From positions 67,536,671 to 67,600,670 of the forward strand of contig CM037598.1 in the NCBI GenBank assembly GCA_021018995.1: a stretch of DNA of 64,000 bases, in the 5' to 3' direction. Positions 10,675 through 21,545 of the stretch are shown here, piece after piece (position 1 is the stretch's first letter; each line of letters starts with the position of its first letter). A program made the position numbers and the translations under genes. This stretch comes from Chloranthus sessilifolius. Its lineage: Eukaryota; Streptophyta; Magnoliopsida; Chloranthales; Chloranthaceae. A model generated the notes under the pieces. That model was not told where the DNA came from. It did no database searches and was given only the letters and a program-made list of their open reading frames with translations.

Positions 10675-10969
10675 TGTTGAGAACTAAAAAATACCATTTT
10701 TTCCCCCCTTAACCTGAGTCTTGATAGACCTTTGAGAGAGCTAAATAAGTGTTTTAAGTGCTTGTGTTTCAGCTAACAATAAAGACAGGCTTAACCATAA
10801 AAGCAGCTTAAAAGTGCCAAAAAGATGACAATCCATGTCAATCCAAAGGAAGAAAGAGAAGAGACAACCTCACTAGCTGCTAAAAGGTCTGAACTGAAGA
10901 GGCAAAGACCTGGTCTCAACCCAGAAAAGAAGTATGGAGCAATTCAAACAGAAAAATGCACTACAGAGT

Positions 10970-11205
10970 ACTTTTCGCAAAGAACCTGAACTGTTCGCAA
11001 AGAACCTGAACTCTGCGAAAAGAACTAAAACTCCAGGCTTAGCTTTCGAAGAGCACCTGAACTCTTCGAAGAGATGATTGACCTTTTCAAAAAGAAGAAA
11101 ACTCAATTCGAACAGAACCAGAACATTACGAAAAGAGCTTCAGGAGTTCCAACACCTTACGAAAAGTCTCCTAAGCTATGCGAAAAGGTATTCTCGAGAT
11201 TCCCA
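10970..11205 (+). promoter_or_regulatory. TTCGAA / GCGAAAAG motif array in U3 of LTR B
   Basis: About ten copies of TTCGCAAAG, TTCGAAGAG or GCGAAAAG, often followed by AACCTGAACT-like sequence. It occupies the same place as the CTCGCG array of LTR A, upstream of the TATA box, but with a different core. Confidence 0.65.
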
Positions 11206-11535
11206 GCTTTTGCAAGGGCAATTCAGTAATCTATTTCACGCGTCCCAATGCATTTAAAAACCTAGGGACATTCCAGAGGATTATAAGCATGAAGCGAAGG
11301 CATATTCCACCCCACATGAGCACCCAGAGATGAAATAACTTGGCGGGAACTTCTAGAAACTCTAACAGACTTTCAAAATGCATAACAGAATTGATGCTTT
11401 TGTCACTATTGTGAACGGATCGAGAAATTACGATTGGCGAGCGGTCTGGATCCTTGTACTCGACTACCATTGGTCGATACAGATCTGAGCACTTCTGATT
11501 AGCTGATACACATCTGAGTTGGACTTAGGGAAAAC

Positions 11536-11543
11536 TATAAATA
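11536..11543 (+). promoter_or_regulatory. TATA box of LTR B
   Basis: TATAAATA, about 330 bp after the motif array, in the U3 region of the LTR. Confidence 0.65.
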
Positions 11544-12538
11544 GACGAACCGTTTGCCCAATTTGGGCATCCAGATTTTGAGTTTCATTCCTATTCCCCC
11601 ATTTCCGTCGGATAGTTTATGCGAAATCCTTGTAATAGCCTCACTTTTACTTGCAATTGAGAGCTGTGAGATACTTCTGTAATTCAAAGGAGAGTTGTAT
11701 TCAAGACTACAAATCTGAGAGCTGTTTAAGATGTGCTCTGTAATTGTAATGGTGAATTTGAAAAGGTTGCTGTAAACCGTGCATTCTCCATTGGACTCAT
11801 GTTAAGGGTTCCCTCTGATCTCCTTATTGCATTAGACTCCTTTAGATTTACTGTTTTTCATGCAATTTCCCTTGATTCATTAATCCTGTGAGAGTTAGTG
11901 TTTGTAACCTAGTCTCTCACGGCATTTGTAGTGATGTTTCTTATTCTAAATTAAGGATTTGGATTAAAGACTATTGGATGGTTTGTGGCCATTAAAGTGG
12001 GCAGACCATAGCCATAAGCTTAAACCTAATCCTTGAATTAGATTTATTTCTCTTACATCTGCGCTTGTAGCCAGATGAAGATTGGATCATCTCTCAGTTG
12101 AGCTGCAGTCATTCCCATTGATTTCAAGGACCAAATCAAAGTTAGATATTACTTCTCCATTTTTATAAGTTTACCTCAAACGTTCCCCTAACTCGGATCT
12201 GGATCATTTAGTTTAACTTTTACTTTTATCATTTAGTTAATGTGACAAATTCAACCTCCCATCTTATGTGCTTTCTAGATAGGATAAGAGGCCAGATCTA
12301 GTAGCTCAGATTTGGAGGTTTATCTTGCATTTTAGACAAATTCTCTGTGGACGATCTTTTACTCACTTACATTTAAAACTTGCTACAATTGGCCCTGATC
12401 TTGCGGCTAATTCACTTCTATCTGTGCTGATATTTCTTCACTCTTTTTAATATTCTAGATTCATTATAACTTAGCAGTTGCAAACCTATTTTCAAAACAC
12501 AAATAAATCAAGCACACTTAGAAGAATCAACAAGTTTT

Positions 12539-12556
12539 TGGCGCCGTTGCCGGGGA
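12539..12556 (+). other. Primer binding site of element B (tRNA-Asp)
   Basis: TGGCGCCGTTGCCGGGGA is the exact complement of the 3' end of plant tRNA-Asp(GUC), six bases after the LTR end. Confidence 0.95.
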
Positions 12557-12733
12557 ATTTGTTCTAAAATAGGTAGACCTAAGTTTTCACTTTTATTTTT
12601 ATATCAGTACTAAACTATTCTATTGTTTATACCTGTGCAGTTATTCATATCCAATTTTTGAAGAAGGGAAACTATTTAAAAAGGAATTCTGAAGGTTTGC
12701 TGTGAATAATCAGAATTTTTTGTTTTGAGTTGT

Positions 12734-14337
12734 ATGTTTGGTAGAAGGACTCTCAGCCCTGAGATTGTCCCACTAAATTTAGAAGTTCAAAGGCTACTAC
12801 GAACCAAACAAACAACACAGAATTCTGCTACTATGGGTGAAGAACCTCGACTTTTGAGAGATTACTTTGCACCTGGTGCTTATAATTCTCCCTTTTGCAT
12901 TCAATTTCCTACTGTTGAAGGAAATTATGAGATCAAATCATTGACCATCCAAATGCTTCCTTCCTTCCATGGGTTGAGTAAGGAAGATCCATACAAACAT
13001 GTGGATGAATTGTTGGCTCTTTGCACCACATTCAATATAGCTGGACTTGATCCAGAAGCAACCAAGCTTAGGCTCTTTCCTTTTTCATTAAAGGATAAAG
13101 CTAGAGCATGGCTATCTATGTTAGCACCAAATAGTATCACTTCTTGGAATGATTTGCAGTGTCAATTTTTAGCCAAATATTTCCTAATGTCTAAAACAAG
13201 CCAATTGAGACAAAGTATCATTTCTTTCTCACAAAACTCAACTGAAACTTTCCATGAAGCATGGGAACGATTTAAGGAACTTTTAAGGCAATGTCCTCAT
13301 CATCAAATCCCCAGATGGTAGCTGGTTCAAAGCTTCTATCAAGGAATTGATCAAAAAGGCAAAAATATGGTGGATGCCTCCTGTGGAGGCACTTACTTGC
13401 AAAAAACAGTTGAGGAGGTTTGGGACTTATTTGAAGTAATTGGTGAAAACTCAACTCAACAGGAATCTCTGTCAAGAGATATTGAAAATCCTGCTAGGTT
13501 GAATAATCAGCAACCCACCAAAGGGAAGATTTATGAGGTGAATGAGTTAGAAAGAAAGATGGACAATTTAACCACAAAGTTTGATAGATTGATGGACTCA
13601 CTTAAAAATCCAAATGTTGCAAGAGTAGAGGAGGCATGTCTGATATGCCAGTCCCCTACTCATTCAATTGACCAATATCCTGCTGCACCATAGTTCCCAG
13701 ATTTAATGGTGGAACAAGCTCATGCTGCTCAATCATTTGGACAGATGCAGTCAAATGAATATCCATGGAGAGGACACCCCAATTTGAGGTGGAACCAAGG
13801 GAATTATCAATCACAACAACAGCAACAACCAAAGAACCAAATGCCTTTCAAAACTGCACAGCCTTATCAGCAGAATTTTTATGCCAAACCAAATTTTGTG
13901 ACCCATTCCACAACAACTGCGCAATCGCCCCGAGTCAAACCCTTCAGTCCCCTTCTTTTGAAGATCAAGTCCTAAATTCACTCCAAAATTTAGGATCTTT
14001 AACTCAGACTGTGAATTTTCACAGCCAGAGCATAAAGAAGATTGAAGAAACATTGGGACAGCTTTCAAATACTTTGGCTAAAAGAGAGGAAGGAAAGTTA
14101 CAAAGCCAACCTTTGAACAATCCCAAAGGACAGTTCATGGTTGGAGAAGCTTCTAATTCACATGAAGAAGTAAAAACTATCACAACTTTGAGAAGTGGAA
14201 GAAATATAAATAACAAAGTGGGTACTGAAGAAGAAAAAAATGAGGAAAATGATAAAGATATGCAGCAAGAGCAGCATAATGATAGCAGTGGGGGTGCTGA
14301 TGGACCTCAGAAATATCAAACAAATGAAAAACAATAA
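12734..14337 (+). pseudogene. gag: gag of element B (Athila-type)
   Basis: Starts MFGRRTLSP, then SFHGLSKEDPYKHVDELLAL and LFPFSLKDKARAWL, matching gag A. TAG at 13319 (after QIPRW) and TAG at 13691 interrupt the frame; around 13930 the frame shifts by one. The C-terminal SFEDQVLNSLQNLGSL segment matches A near 8150. The zinc-knuckle-like CLICQSPTHS is incomplete. The frame closes at 14335. With three nonsense/frameshift lesions this copy cannot make full Gag. Confidence 0.88.
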
Positions 14338-15069
14338 ATTCAAAAAAATGCTTCCAAAGCTGTAGATGAAGGACTAGTTCCTCATTTACCATTTCCTCAT
14401 GCAATGAAATCTGTATCCCCTTTTGATAAAGGGAACACAAAAATAGAAGAAATGATGGAGACTTTCAAGTAAGTCAAGATAAATCTACCTTTGCTTGAGG
14501 CAATCAAACAAATTCCAGCATATGTAAAATTTTTGAAAGATGTTTGCACTCACAAAAGACAGTCTAGGATACAGTTATCCAAGAAGGTCTTTGCTGTGGA
14601 AAGAGTTAATCAGGTGTTATCCATTGCCACACCTCCTAAACTTCAAGATCCTGGAATCCCCACAATCCCTTGCATTATTGGGGAACATACCATTGAAAAG
14701 GCTTTATTAGATCTGGGTGCTAGTGTCAACCTACTTCCATATTCTGTATATGAGAAACTAGGTTTGGGAGAATTAAAACCCACTCATGTGGTGTTACAAC
14801 TAGCAGACAGATCTAAAAGGAAGCCAGTTGGGATGATTGAAGATGTATTGGTGGGAGTAGATAAATTTTTCTATCCTGCTGATTTTCTAGTTTTGGACAT
14901 GGAACCTACCAAAAGCAAAACTTCCATCCCTGTCATTTTGGGAAGACCATTCCTGGCTATAGCAAATGCTTGTATTCAATGCAGGTCTGATATTATGGAA
15001 GTCTCTTTTGGAAACATGAAGGTAAAATTAAATGTTTATAATGCAATCACAGCCTCAATTCAGCTCTGA
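14338..15069 (+). pseudogene. Aspartic protease region of element B
   Basis: Same frame as the end of gag. TAA at 14335 and TAA at 14470 precede an open stretch of 192 codons (14491-15069). The retropepsin-like active-site segment reads ALLDLGASVNLLPYSVYEKL; Asp-Leu-Gly-Ala instead of Asp-Ser-Gly-Ala is usual in the Athila group. The flap-distal ILGRPFLA motif is at about 14938. A frameshift near 15050 and another near 15165 separate it from RT. Confidence 0.85.
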
Positions 15070-15165
15070 AGAATGTTTTCATGTTGATCTATTGGATGAA
15101 CTGGTAGAAGGGACTTTACAACTGTTTCTGCAGTATGAAGATTTCACCACAGATGTTAAAGATGC

Positions 15166-16902
15166 TTGGGGAATTCTGAGGAAGAAACAGTTTGTATCTC
15201 AAATTCTGAGGAAATAAATGTTGTGCAAGGAACTCATAATCAATCAGCAAGTTTCTCTTCTTGGAAACATGCTACTCTTCCCCTTCCACAAATAGCTAAG
15301 GTACCTTTGTTACCTTCTTTTCTCAGCCCACCTGATTTAGAACTGAAGCAGCTGCTAGAAAATTTGAAATATGTGTTTTTAGGAGATCATAAATCATTGC
15401 CTGCAATTATTTCTTCCTCCCTCACAAAGGAGCAAGAGGAAGAACTGTTGGTTGTTTTGAAAGAACATAGAAGGGCAATTGGCTGGACTATTGCTGATTT
15501 GGGAGGAATCAGTCCAGCTGTTTGCATGCACAAAATCCATTTGGAAGAAGATGCAAAGCCTTCTAGGGAAATGCAAAGGAGGTTGAACCCTCATATGCAA
15601 GAAGTGGTCATGAAAGAGGTTGTTAAGTTGTTGGATGCAGGGGTCATTTACCCCATTTCAGATTCAGCTTGGGTGGCACCTACACAGGTGGTACCTAAGA
15701 AATCTGGGATCACTGTTGTAACCTCAGATTCTGGTGAGCTTATGTCAACCAGACAAACAACTGGGTGGAGGGTCTGTATTGATTACAGAAAATTAAATGC
15801 AATGACCAGAAAAGACCATTTCCCCCTCCCATTCATTAATCAGATTTTAGATAAGCTAGCAGGAAAAGCTTATTACTGTTTTCTTGATGGTTACTCTGGT
15901 TACAACCAGATTCCTGTGTACCCACAAGATCAGGAAAAGACCACATTCACTTGCCCTTTTTGCACTTTTGCCTATAGGAGAATGCCTTTTGGTCTTTGTA
16001 ATGCTCCTGCTACCTTTCAAAGATGCATGTATTACATTTTCTCTGATATGATTGACCAATTTATGGAGATTTTTATGGATGATTTTTCAATCTACGGAGA
16101 CAGTTTTTCCCAGTGTTTACATCATCTCAAATTGGTATTACAGAGATGTGAAGAAGCCAATCTAGTTTTGAGCTGGGAAAAGAGCCATTTCATGGTCACC
16201 CAAGGCATTGTCCTTGGCCATGTTGTTTCCCACAAAGGCATTGAGGTGGACAGAGTAAAAATTGATTTAATTGCACATTTACCACCTCCCAAAACTGTTA
16301 AAGAAATCAGAAGTTTTCTGGGACATGCTGGATTTTACAGAAGGTTCATTAAGGACTTCAGTAAAATAACCAAGCCTCTTTGTCATTTGTTGTGCCAAGA
16401 TGTCCCTTTTGTTTTCAATAATGAATGCATGATGGCTTTTGAATTCTTAAAAAACTGTTTGATTTCAACTCCAATATTGCAATCTCCAGATTATTCACTA
16501 CCTTTTGAACTGATGTGTGATGCATCAGATTATGCTTTGGGAGCTGTCCTTGGACAGAGAAAGGAAAAGCTGCCTCATGTCATAGCTTATGCCAGTAGAT
16601 CAATGATTGATGCACAGCTCAATTACACAACAACTGAGAAGGAGCTGCTAGCAATTGTTTTTGCTTTAGAGAAATTCAGGTCATATGTCTTGGGTTCGCA
16701 AATAGTGGTGTTCACTGACCACTCTGCTTTGAAATACCTTCTGTCTAAGAAGGACACCAAACCAAGATTAATCAGGTGGATTCTCCTATTACAGGAATTT
16801 GATTTACAGATCAAAGATAAAAAGGGGGTGGAGAATGTGGTGGCTGATCACCTGTCTAGAATTTTAACTGCTGAGATTGATAGGCTGCCTATCAATGAAT
16901 CT
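15166..16902 (+). pseudogene. pol: Reverse transcriptase and RNase H of element B, 3'-truncated pol
   Basis: An open frame of about 580 codons. RT palm: CIDYRKLNAMTRKDHFPLPF (about 15775), then LDGYSGYNQIPV, MPFGLCNAPATFQ and the catalytic FMDD at 16072-16083. RNase H: CDASDYALGAVLG (about 16515), IAYASR, YTTTEKELLA and TDHSALKYLL, with VADHLSR at the end. All the acidic residues expected in these motifs are visible. The frame ends four codons after PINESFP because it runs into LTR A sequence at 16903, so the integrase is deleted. The domains look chemically intact but the upstream frame breaks mean they are unlikely to be expressed as part of Gag-Pol. Confidence 0.92.
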
Positions 16903-17532
16903 TTCCCTATGAATTCTTGAGCTGGTAGCCTGGATGAAATAGTGCCTGCAATGATTTACTTATTATGTTTTGACCCATCCCTGGATAGTAGCTCCCCTAT
17001 GGGATAATCTGTGACCATTCAAGTGGACAGGTTATAGCCTTAAGGGTGGAATCATGGTAGAGTGATGGGTTGGATCCTTTCTCCTCAGAGGTGATAATGT
17101 AGCGTCTGGACAGGATTTCTATAACATCAGATCTAAATCTGAGTTACAAAACTTCTCTGACCTTGGCTCAATAACGTACTTCTCACCCTTTTTATACTTA
17201 TTTTCCACACTCCATCCATCCTCTCAACACTTTCTGTAGTTTATATATTAAAATACTTAGAATAAGTGACCTTAAACTCCCCTCCTTCTAGGACTGCCAG
17301 ATCTGTAGACAGATCTGGAGGGACTACTAGAGATGGCTCCCTTGGAGCTCTAGATCACCTTTCCCTGTGGGACAAACTCTTACTTATCAAAACTTGCTAC
17401 AAAGGACCCTGTATCTTGCAGGTCTAGGACTTCTGAGTTGTGCTGGATTCACCCCCTGTTTTACTCTGTCTTTGATTTTTAAATAACTTTCACCACCAAC
17501 CAATAATGTAAGCACACCAGAAGTCATCAACA
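16903..17532 (+). repeat. Truncated 3' LTR of element A
   Basis: Aligns with 5872-6479 of the 5' LTR and ends in CATCAACA followed by target duplication CCAAC. The first 1952 bp of the LTR are missing. TTCCCTATG occurs both at 5872-5880 and at the join (16903-16911), a 9-bp microhomology with the pol of B. Confidence 0.92.
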
Positions 17533-17537
17533 CCAAC
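17533..17537. repeat. Target site duplication CCAAC (right) of element A
   Basis: Exact copy of 3915-3919, directly after the LTR terminal CA. Confidence 0.9.
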
Positions 17538-18983
17538 CCCCCATTTCAATTAGTGCTATCCAATTTATGGGGGTTAATTGAACCACCCAACTCCACATTT
17601 CTGATCACATAATCCAATTTGCAGGTTTTTTGCTACATGTAACTATATATTTGGTTATCCAATAAATAAGAGGATTGGGATCTCTCATTTATTCAAGCTG
17701 AGATCTCCTCTAGCCAGGTAAACTTGCGGACCTTGAATGACCAAAGTAGCATCTGCATTTGAGAACAACTTATAAAAGTGGTGCATTAGTTTGGCAAGTT
17801 GCTATTTACTTTTTGTAGATAATTTTGCCATTGTACTGATTCACTTGTAATTTATATATAATTTTGCCATTGTACTGATTCACTTGTAATTTATATATAA
17901 TTTTGCCATTGTACTGATTCACTAGGTTTAAATATGATCTTCTAAACCAAAAACTGAGGCAGTTAAGCTTACGTTATGCGATGATGTCTGCTTTCTATCT
18001 GTGCTCTCTCCTGAAACGGGGTTATATGAACATCTCCTGCAAAAGCAAAATTTTGTGATCCACGAAAAGCATGTTATATGTAATAGTGTAATACTAAAAG
18101 GAGTGGGTATTAGGTGCCCAACCCATGCCCGCCAACTAAGGATGCAGATTCAGTTTTAACTTTTACCCAATTGAAACCACAAATTTTGGTTTTCGGTTCC
18201 TTTCAAGCTGAATAGAAACTGAACCAAGACAAACCAGTTTAGTCTTGTTCTATTTCTTTTCTTTTTTTTTTTTTGGTTCTTTCCATTTTATTTATCTAAT
18301 CCTCTACCTAATCGGTTTTCAGTTTCCACCACACAAAACCAAAATTGAATGGCATCAGTTGAGCTTATTTTTTAATCGGTTTTGGTCTAGTTTGGTTTCA
18401 CCGGTTTTCGGGTCAGGTTCAGGATTCAATTCAAAACTTGTGTTCCTACCACCAACAGAGCTTGAATCAATGTTCTTGAGCGTGTGAATATTTTCGAGTT
18501 GCCAAATCACTGAAAGGTAACAAGCACTTTCACAGATTTGGGTGCTGATGAAAGCATACTTCCACAGATTTCTGTGCTCATAAACTGAGATTGGGATCAG
18601 CATGTCTTAAGGAACCAAACTAATCCATAAGTTTTATATTAGTTCCTAGTTCTTCTCTTAGTTACGAGAACTTAAAAATTTTTGTTCTTTCAATCTAACC
18701 AATGTCTCTTTTTATCGTGAATATTTCTTTACACAGCGCGTTCCGCAACATGACGTACCGAGCTGATTATGCCTTTGCATTTAATATCTTATGCTCTTGT
18801 TGACTAAATGTGTGGTTTTGAATCTCTTCCTGGTGGATATTACTGCCTTTATTTCCCACTTAAGAATTGTTGGGGGAGTTTATGTTTTGGTCCAGATTTT
18901 AGCTGGTTGATTCCTGATGTATATCTTTCGATGAGGGAACTAAATATGAGACTGGCATCTTTCCTCTTGATGTGGGTATCCAG
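17538..18983. other. CACTA interior without a recognisable gene
   Basis: AT-rich. Contains a 39-bp tandem repeat (17819-17932), a T-run with CGGTTTT-rich sequence (18180-18440) and short open frames without family resemblance. It may include introns of the captured PDH gene next to it. Confidence 0.5.
17819..17932 (+). repeat. 39-bp tandem repeat, nearly three copies
   Basis: AATTTTGCCATTGTACTGAT recurs at 17821, 17860 and 17899, a constant 39-bp period with almost no divergence, so the expansion is recent. Confidence 0.9.
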
Positions 18984-19241
18984 ATTCTTGAAATGGACAC
19001 TTACAAGTACCATGGGCACTCCATGCCAGATCCTGGGAGCACTTACCGTACACGTGATGAGATCTCTGGTGTAAGGCAGGTAAGATGATTGCCGAGCAAC
19101 CCCCTTGGTAAGCTAAATACTGTTTTGAAAATACTTAACTACGAAGGTGTTTTTTGTTGTGGTACAGGAGCGAGATCCTATAGAAAGAATAAGAAAAAGT
19201 TGATATTGTCTCATGAATTAGTCACTGTAGCCGAACTCAAG
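18984..19241 (+). pseudogene. Mitochondrial pyruvate dehydrogenase E1 alpha fragment (captured, two exons)
   Basis: PDH E1 alpha decarboxylates pyruvate with thiamine diphosphate in the mitochondrial matrix. Exon 1 (18984-19079) reads [20 protein letters not shown] then [12 protein letters not shown], the family's conserved segment containing the phosphorylated-serine loop; the family Ser in HSMSDPGS is Pro here. It is flanked by CAG acceptor and GTAAGA donor. Exon 2 (19168-19241) after a 88-bp intron gives ERDPIERIRK, then a 2-bp insertion shifts the frame before LILSHELVTVAELK. Only about 55 of roughly 390 residues are present. Introns show capture from genomic DNA. It lies about 750 bp from the right CACTA end. 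Confidence 0.9.
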
Positions 19242-19383
19242 GTATTCCACTTGGGTTTCTAATAGAACAAATTTGCTTGCTTGTGCTAAAAAAATCAAGC
19301 CTTCGTATCCAATGGCTCAATGTTGAGTGACTGCGAATGAAAACTATGTTTTGATTTTTAAGGTAATTTTTTTAGTAACCCTA

Positions 19384-19385
<2 letters not shown>

Positions 19386-19458
<73 letters not shown>

Positions 19459-19488
19459 TGTGTGCGTGTGTGTGTGTGGGGGGGGGGG
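19386..19488. repeat. (TA)n-(TG)n-G9 compound microsatellite
   Basis: About 19 TA units, then TG units with a few CG steps, then a run of nine G. An open frame through it reads Ile-Tyr and Val-Cys repeats and is not a gene. Confidence 0.95.
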
Positions 19489-19559
19489 AAGGGAAATTTT
19501 AATTATACTCATTTGTGGTTTTTTATTTTAAATATTTTTTTTATTACGATTTTTAAAAA

Positions 19560-19975
19560 ATGACTGTCTAAGACGATCTTTTTTTTTCTTTCTAAAATTT
19601 AAAAACTACGACGGTTCTCGACCATCCTATTTGAACCGTCATTCAAATAAGACTGTTCATAAAGGACTGTCTGATATAATAAATAAGACAGCTCATGACC
19701 GTCTCATAATAAAGGACGGTTTATTAGAGACGGTCATGAGCTGTCTTATTAAATGGTTAGTGACCATCTTTAGTAGTTAATATGAGACGGCTTCGGACCG
19801 TCTTATATTAGGACTGTCAAAAACAGTCATTCCCTACCATCTTATTTATGAAATATAAGACGATTTAAGACCGTCTTATATATTTAAGACGCCCAAAAAA
19901 AGAACGGACGTGAGGACGGTTTTAGACAGTCTTATTTTTAAAATAAGACGGCTTTGGGCAGTCTTATTTCATCTA
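19560..19975. repeat. CACTA right subterminal repeat cluster
   Basis: At least a dozen copies of AATAAGAC/GTCTTAT and GACGGTC/GACCGTC in both orientations within 420 bp. Includes a perfect 24-bp inverted pair at 19682-19705 and 19727-19750 (AATAAGACAGCTCATGACCG... and its complement). It is denser than the left side. Likely transposase binding region by family analogy. Confidence 0.8.
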
Positions 19976-19988
19976 TTTTGACGTAGTA
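19976..19988 (-). repeat. CACTA right terminal inverted repeat
   Basis: TTTTGACGTAGTA, complementary to the left end except for the last base. Followed by target duplication TGT. Confidence 0.82.
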
Positions 19989-20531
19989 TGTGACCATTTA
20001 AGTGGATAGGTTATAGCCTTAAGGGATTGGATCTTGGCACATAGATGAGTTGGATCCTTTCTCCTCAGTGGTGATAATGTAGCCATTGGACAGGATTTCT
20101 ATGGCAGTAGACCTGAATCTGAGTTACAAAACTCCTCAGATCTAGATCCAATAGCATACTTCTCACCCTTTTATATTTATTTTCTCACACTCCATCCTTC
20201 TTCTCAACCCTTTCTATAGTTAAATCATTAGATTACCAGAGAATGTAGAAATAAGTGACCTTAAATAACCTTCCATTTAGGACTGCCAGATCTGTAGTCA
20301 GATCTGGAGAGCCTACTACTGATGGCTCCCTTGGAGCTTTAGATCAACTTTCCCTGTGGAACAAACTCTTATCAAAATTTGTTACAACAGGCCCTGTATC
20401 TTGCAAGACTGTGCATATTTTAGGCTTGCTGCTCTGCCATTTTCAATCCCCCTTTCATTCATTTTCATTCACCCCATTCTTATCACTGCCTCCAATAAAG
20501 TCAATAGTAAGCATAAAAAAATATTCCAACA
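19989..20531 (+). repeat. Athila-family LTR, right part (continues 1-33)
   Basis: Continues the LTR at the exact base where 1-33 stops: GACCATTTAAGTGGATAGG matches 5972 and 17000. It ends in ATTCCAACA at 20531 without a primer binding site after it, so it is a 3' or solo LTR. Confidence 0.85.
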
Positions 20532-20589
20532 GCAATGTGTATATAAGTTGTAATGTTTGTGTGAAATAACATCTTCCCGTTAACCTAAT

Positions 20590-21545
20590 TTGGCTATGAG
20601 CTCGGGAGTGCTTAGGTCATTTAGGGTTAGGGTTAGGTCATCATTTTTTTAGCTTTTCTTCTCTCCTTAGCCCAGCACTTGCTGGCTAAGATCTTTGTAA
20701 TAGCTAGGACTATTCTTTTATGCTGTTAGCAAGACTGTAAGAGCTTGTAAAGAGGTAGAATCTGTATTGGTTGTAGCAGGGAGAGCTACATTATAAGTAT
20801 TTGTAATCAATGTAAGCTAGTTTTAATGATTCATGCAATCTGTGATCTCCTTGTGCTTGCCAATAGGATTTTGATTGATTGTATGTTCTTATGGATGCAT
20901 GAGCTTGTAGCCAGGCATCCATAGTAGTTGCAGTAGTACTTATTATTCTGATTTTAATCCCTTGTCTGAGCTATATCTCTTGGATGATCTATGACCACAT
21001 AGTGGACAGATCATAGCCCTAAGACTAGCCCATAACTCTGGGTTGGATTGGATTATTCCTCCTTACATTTGAGATGTGGCCAAATGAAGGATAGATGTAG
21101 ATCCATCCCTTAATAAGGTTATGCAGCCCCTATTTCAGTCCAGAATAATAGTTCCTATTTTATTACTGCTTACAATTATCTATTTTAATTTTCAAAGCCA
21201 CTTTCACTTCTCTAAAACCCTTTCTCATAGCATAGGACTGTAGTTTTATTTTATGTTTATTCTACTTTTAGTTGTGCTAATAAACTCCCTTTCTTTAGGA
21301 TTGCCAGATCTGTACTCAGATCTGGAGATCTACTAAACAACCCTTGTGGTTCTAGATCAATTTTCCCTGTGGGACAACCCTTTCTTACCAAAACATGCTA
21401 CAACATGCCCTGGATCTTGCAGGACTGTGTGTATATTTTAGATTGTTATTTTTATCCATTTCACTCTACTTTTTAATTTATTTTTGCCACCATATTTTTA
21501 CCACACATTTCTTATAATAATCAAGCAATTCTAAAAGTATCCAAT
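20590..21545 (+). repeat. Athila-type LTR fragment D
   Basis: The same order of short blocks as LTR A 3' half: CT-rich leader, 'GAGCTTGTAGCC', 'GGATGATCTATGACCACATA', 'TTGCCAGATCTGTACTCAGA', 'CTTGCAGGACTGTG'. Diverged. The likely end is about 21545; the sequence after it (TGGCGATTGC at about 21569) could be a worn primer site. The LTR before 20531 probably inserted into this older one. Confidence 0.6.

Larger units (their letters stand above)
10675..12532 (+). repeat. 5' LTR of element B (1858 bp)
   Basis: Starts TGTTGAGAAC and ends GAATCAACA, six bases before the primer site. It aligns in outline with LTR A (same first bases, TATA, same end) but is strongly diverged and 700 bp shorter. Confidence 0.85.
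10675..16902 (+). mobile_element. Athila-type retrotransposon B, 3' part deleted, nested in A
   Basis: 5' LTR (10675-12532), perfect tRNA-Asp primer site, gag, protease, RT and RNase H, then an abrupt switch at 16903 into the LTR of element A. It interrupts the accessory ORF of A. Integrase and the 3' LTR of B are gone, so its right target duplication cannot be checked. RT resembles the Athila lineage (FMDDF box, 'FMVTQGIVLGHVVS' segment). Confidence 0.85.
3920..17532 (+). mobile_element. Athila-type Ty3/gypsy retrotransposon A with a second element nested in it
   Basis: LTR ends are TGTTAAGACC and CATCAACA, with a tRNA-Asp primer site and exact 5-bp flanks CCAAC. In order: complete 5' LTR (3920-6479), decayed gag (6841-8376), a promoter-like spacer, an accessory ORF (9198 on), then element B (10675 on), and a 3' LTR reduced to its last 630 bp. 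A itself lacks protease, RT, RNase H and integrase between gag and the accessory ORF, so it depended on other elements before B landed in it. Confidence 0.88.
34..19988. mobile_element. CACTA (EnSpm) DNA transposon carrying gene fragments, about 20 kb
   Basis: The left end reads CACTACGTCAAAA and the right end TTTTGACGTAGTA, a 13-bp inverted repeat with one mismatch at the outermost right base (A where G is expected). Both ends are followed inward by subterminal repeats with AATAAGAC and GACGGTC cores, as is typical of CACTA elements, where such repeats bind the element-encoded TnpA protein. The element is flanked by TGT and splits an Athila-type LTR whose uninterrupted form is visible elsewhere in the window. 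No transposase (TnpD/TnpA-like) reading frame is recognisable, so it is probably non-autonomous. Without the nested retrotransposon A it would be about 6.3 kb. It holds a LAMMER kinase fragment near the left end and PDH E1 alpha exons near the right end, both with introns, so genomic DNA rather than mRNA was captured. Confidence 0.82.

Noticed and set aside
19327-19563. Open frame with Ile-Tyr and Val-Cys repeats
   Set aside because: Translation of (TA)n(TG)n microsatellite.
20618-20637. TTTAGGGTTAGGGTTAGG, telomere-like
   Set aside because: Only two to three units, inside the leader part of an LTR. Similar 'taggg' words occur in leaders of other LTRs here. Not an interstitial telomere array.
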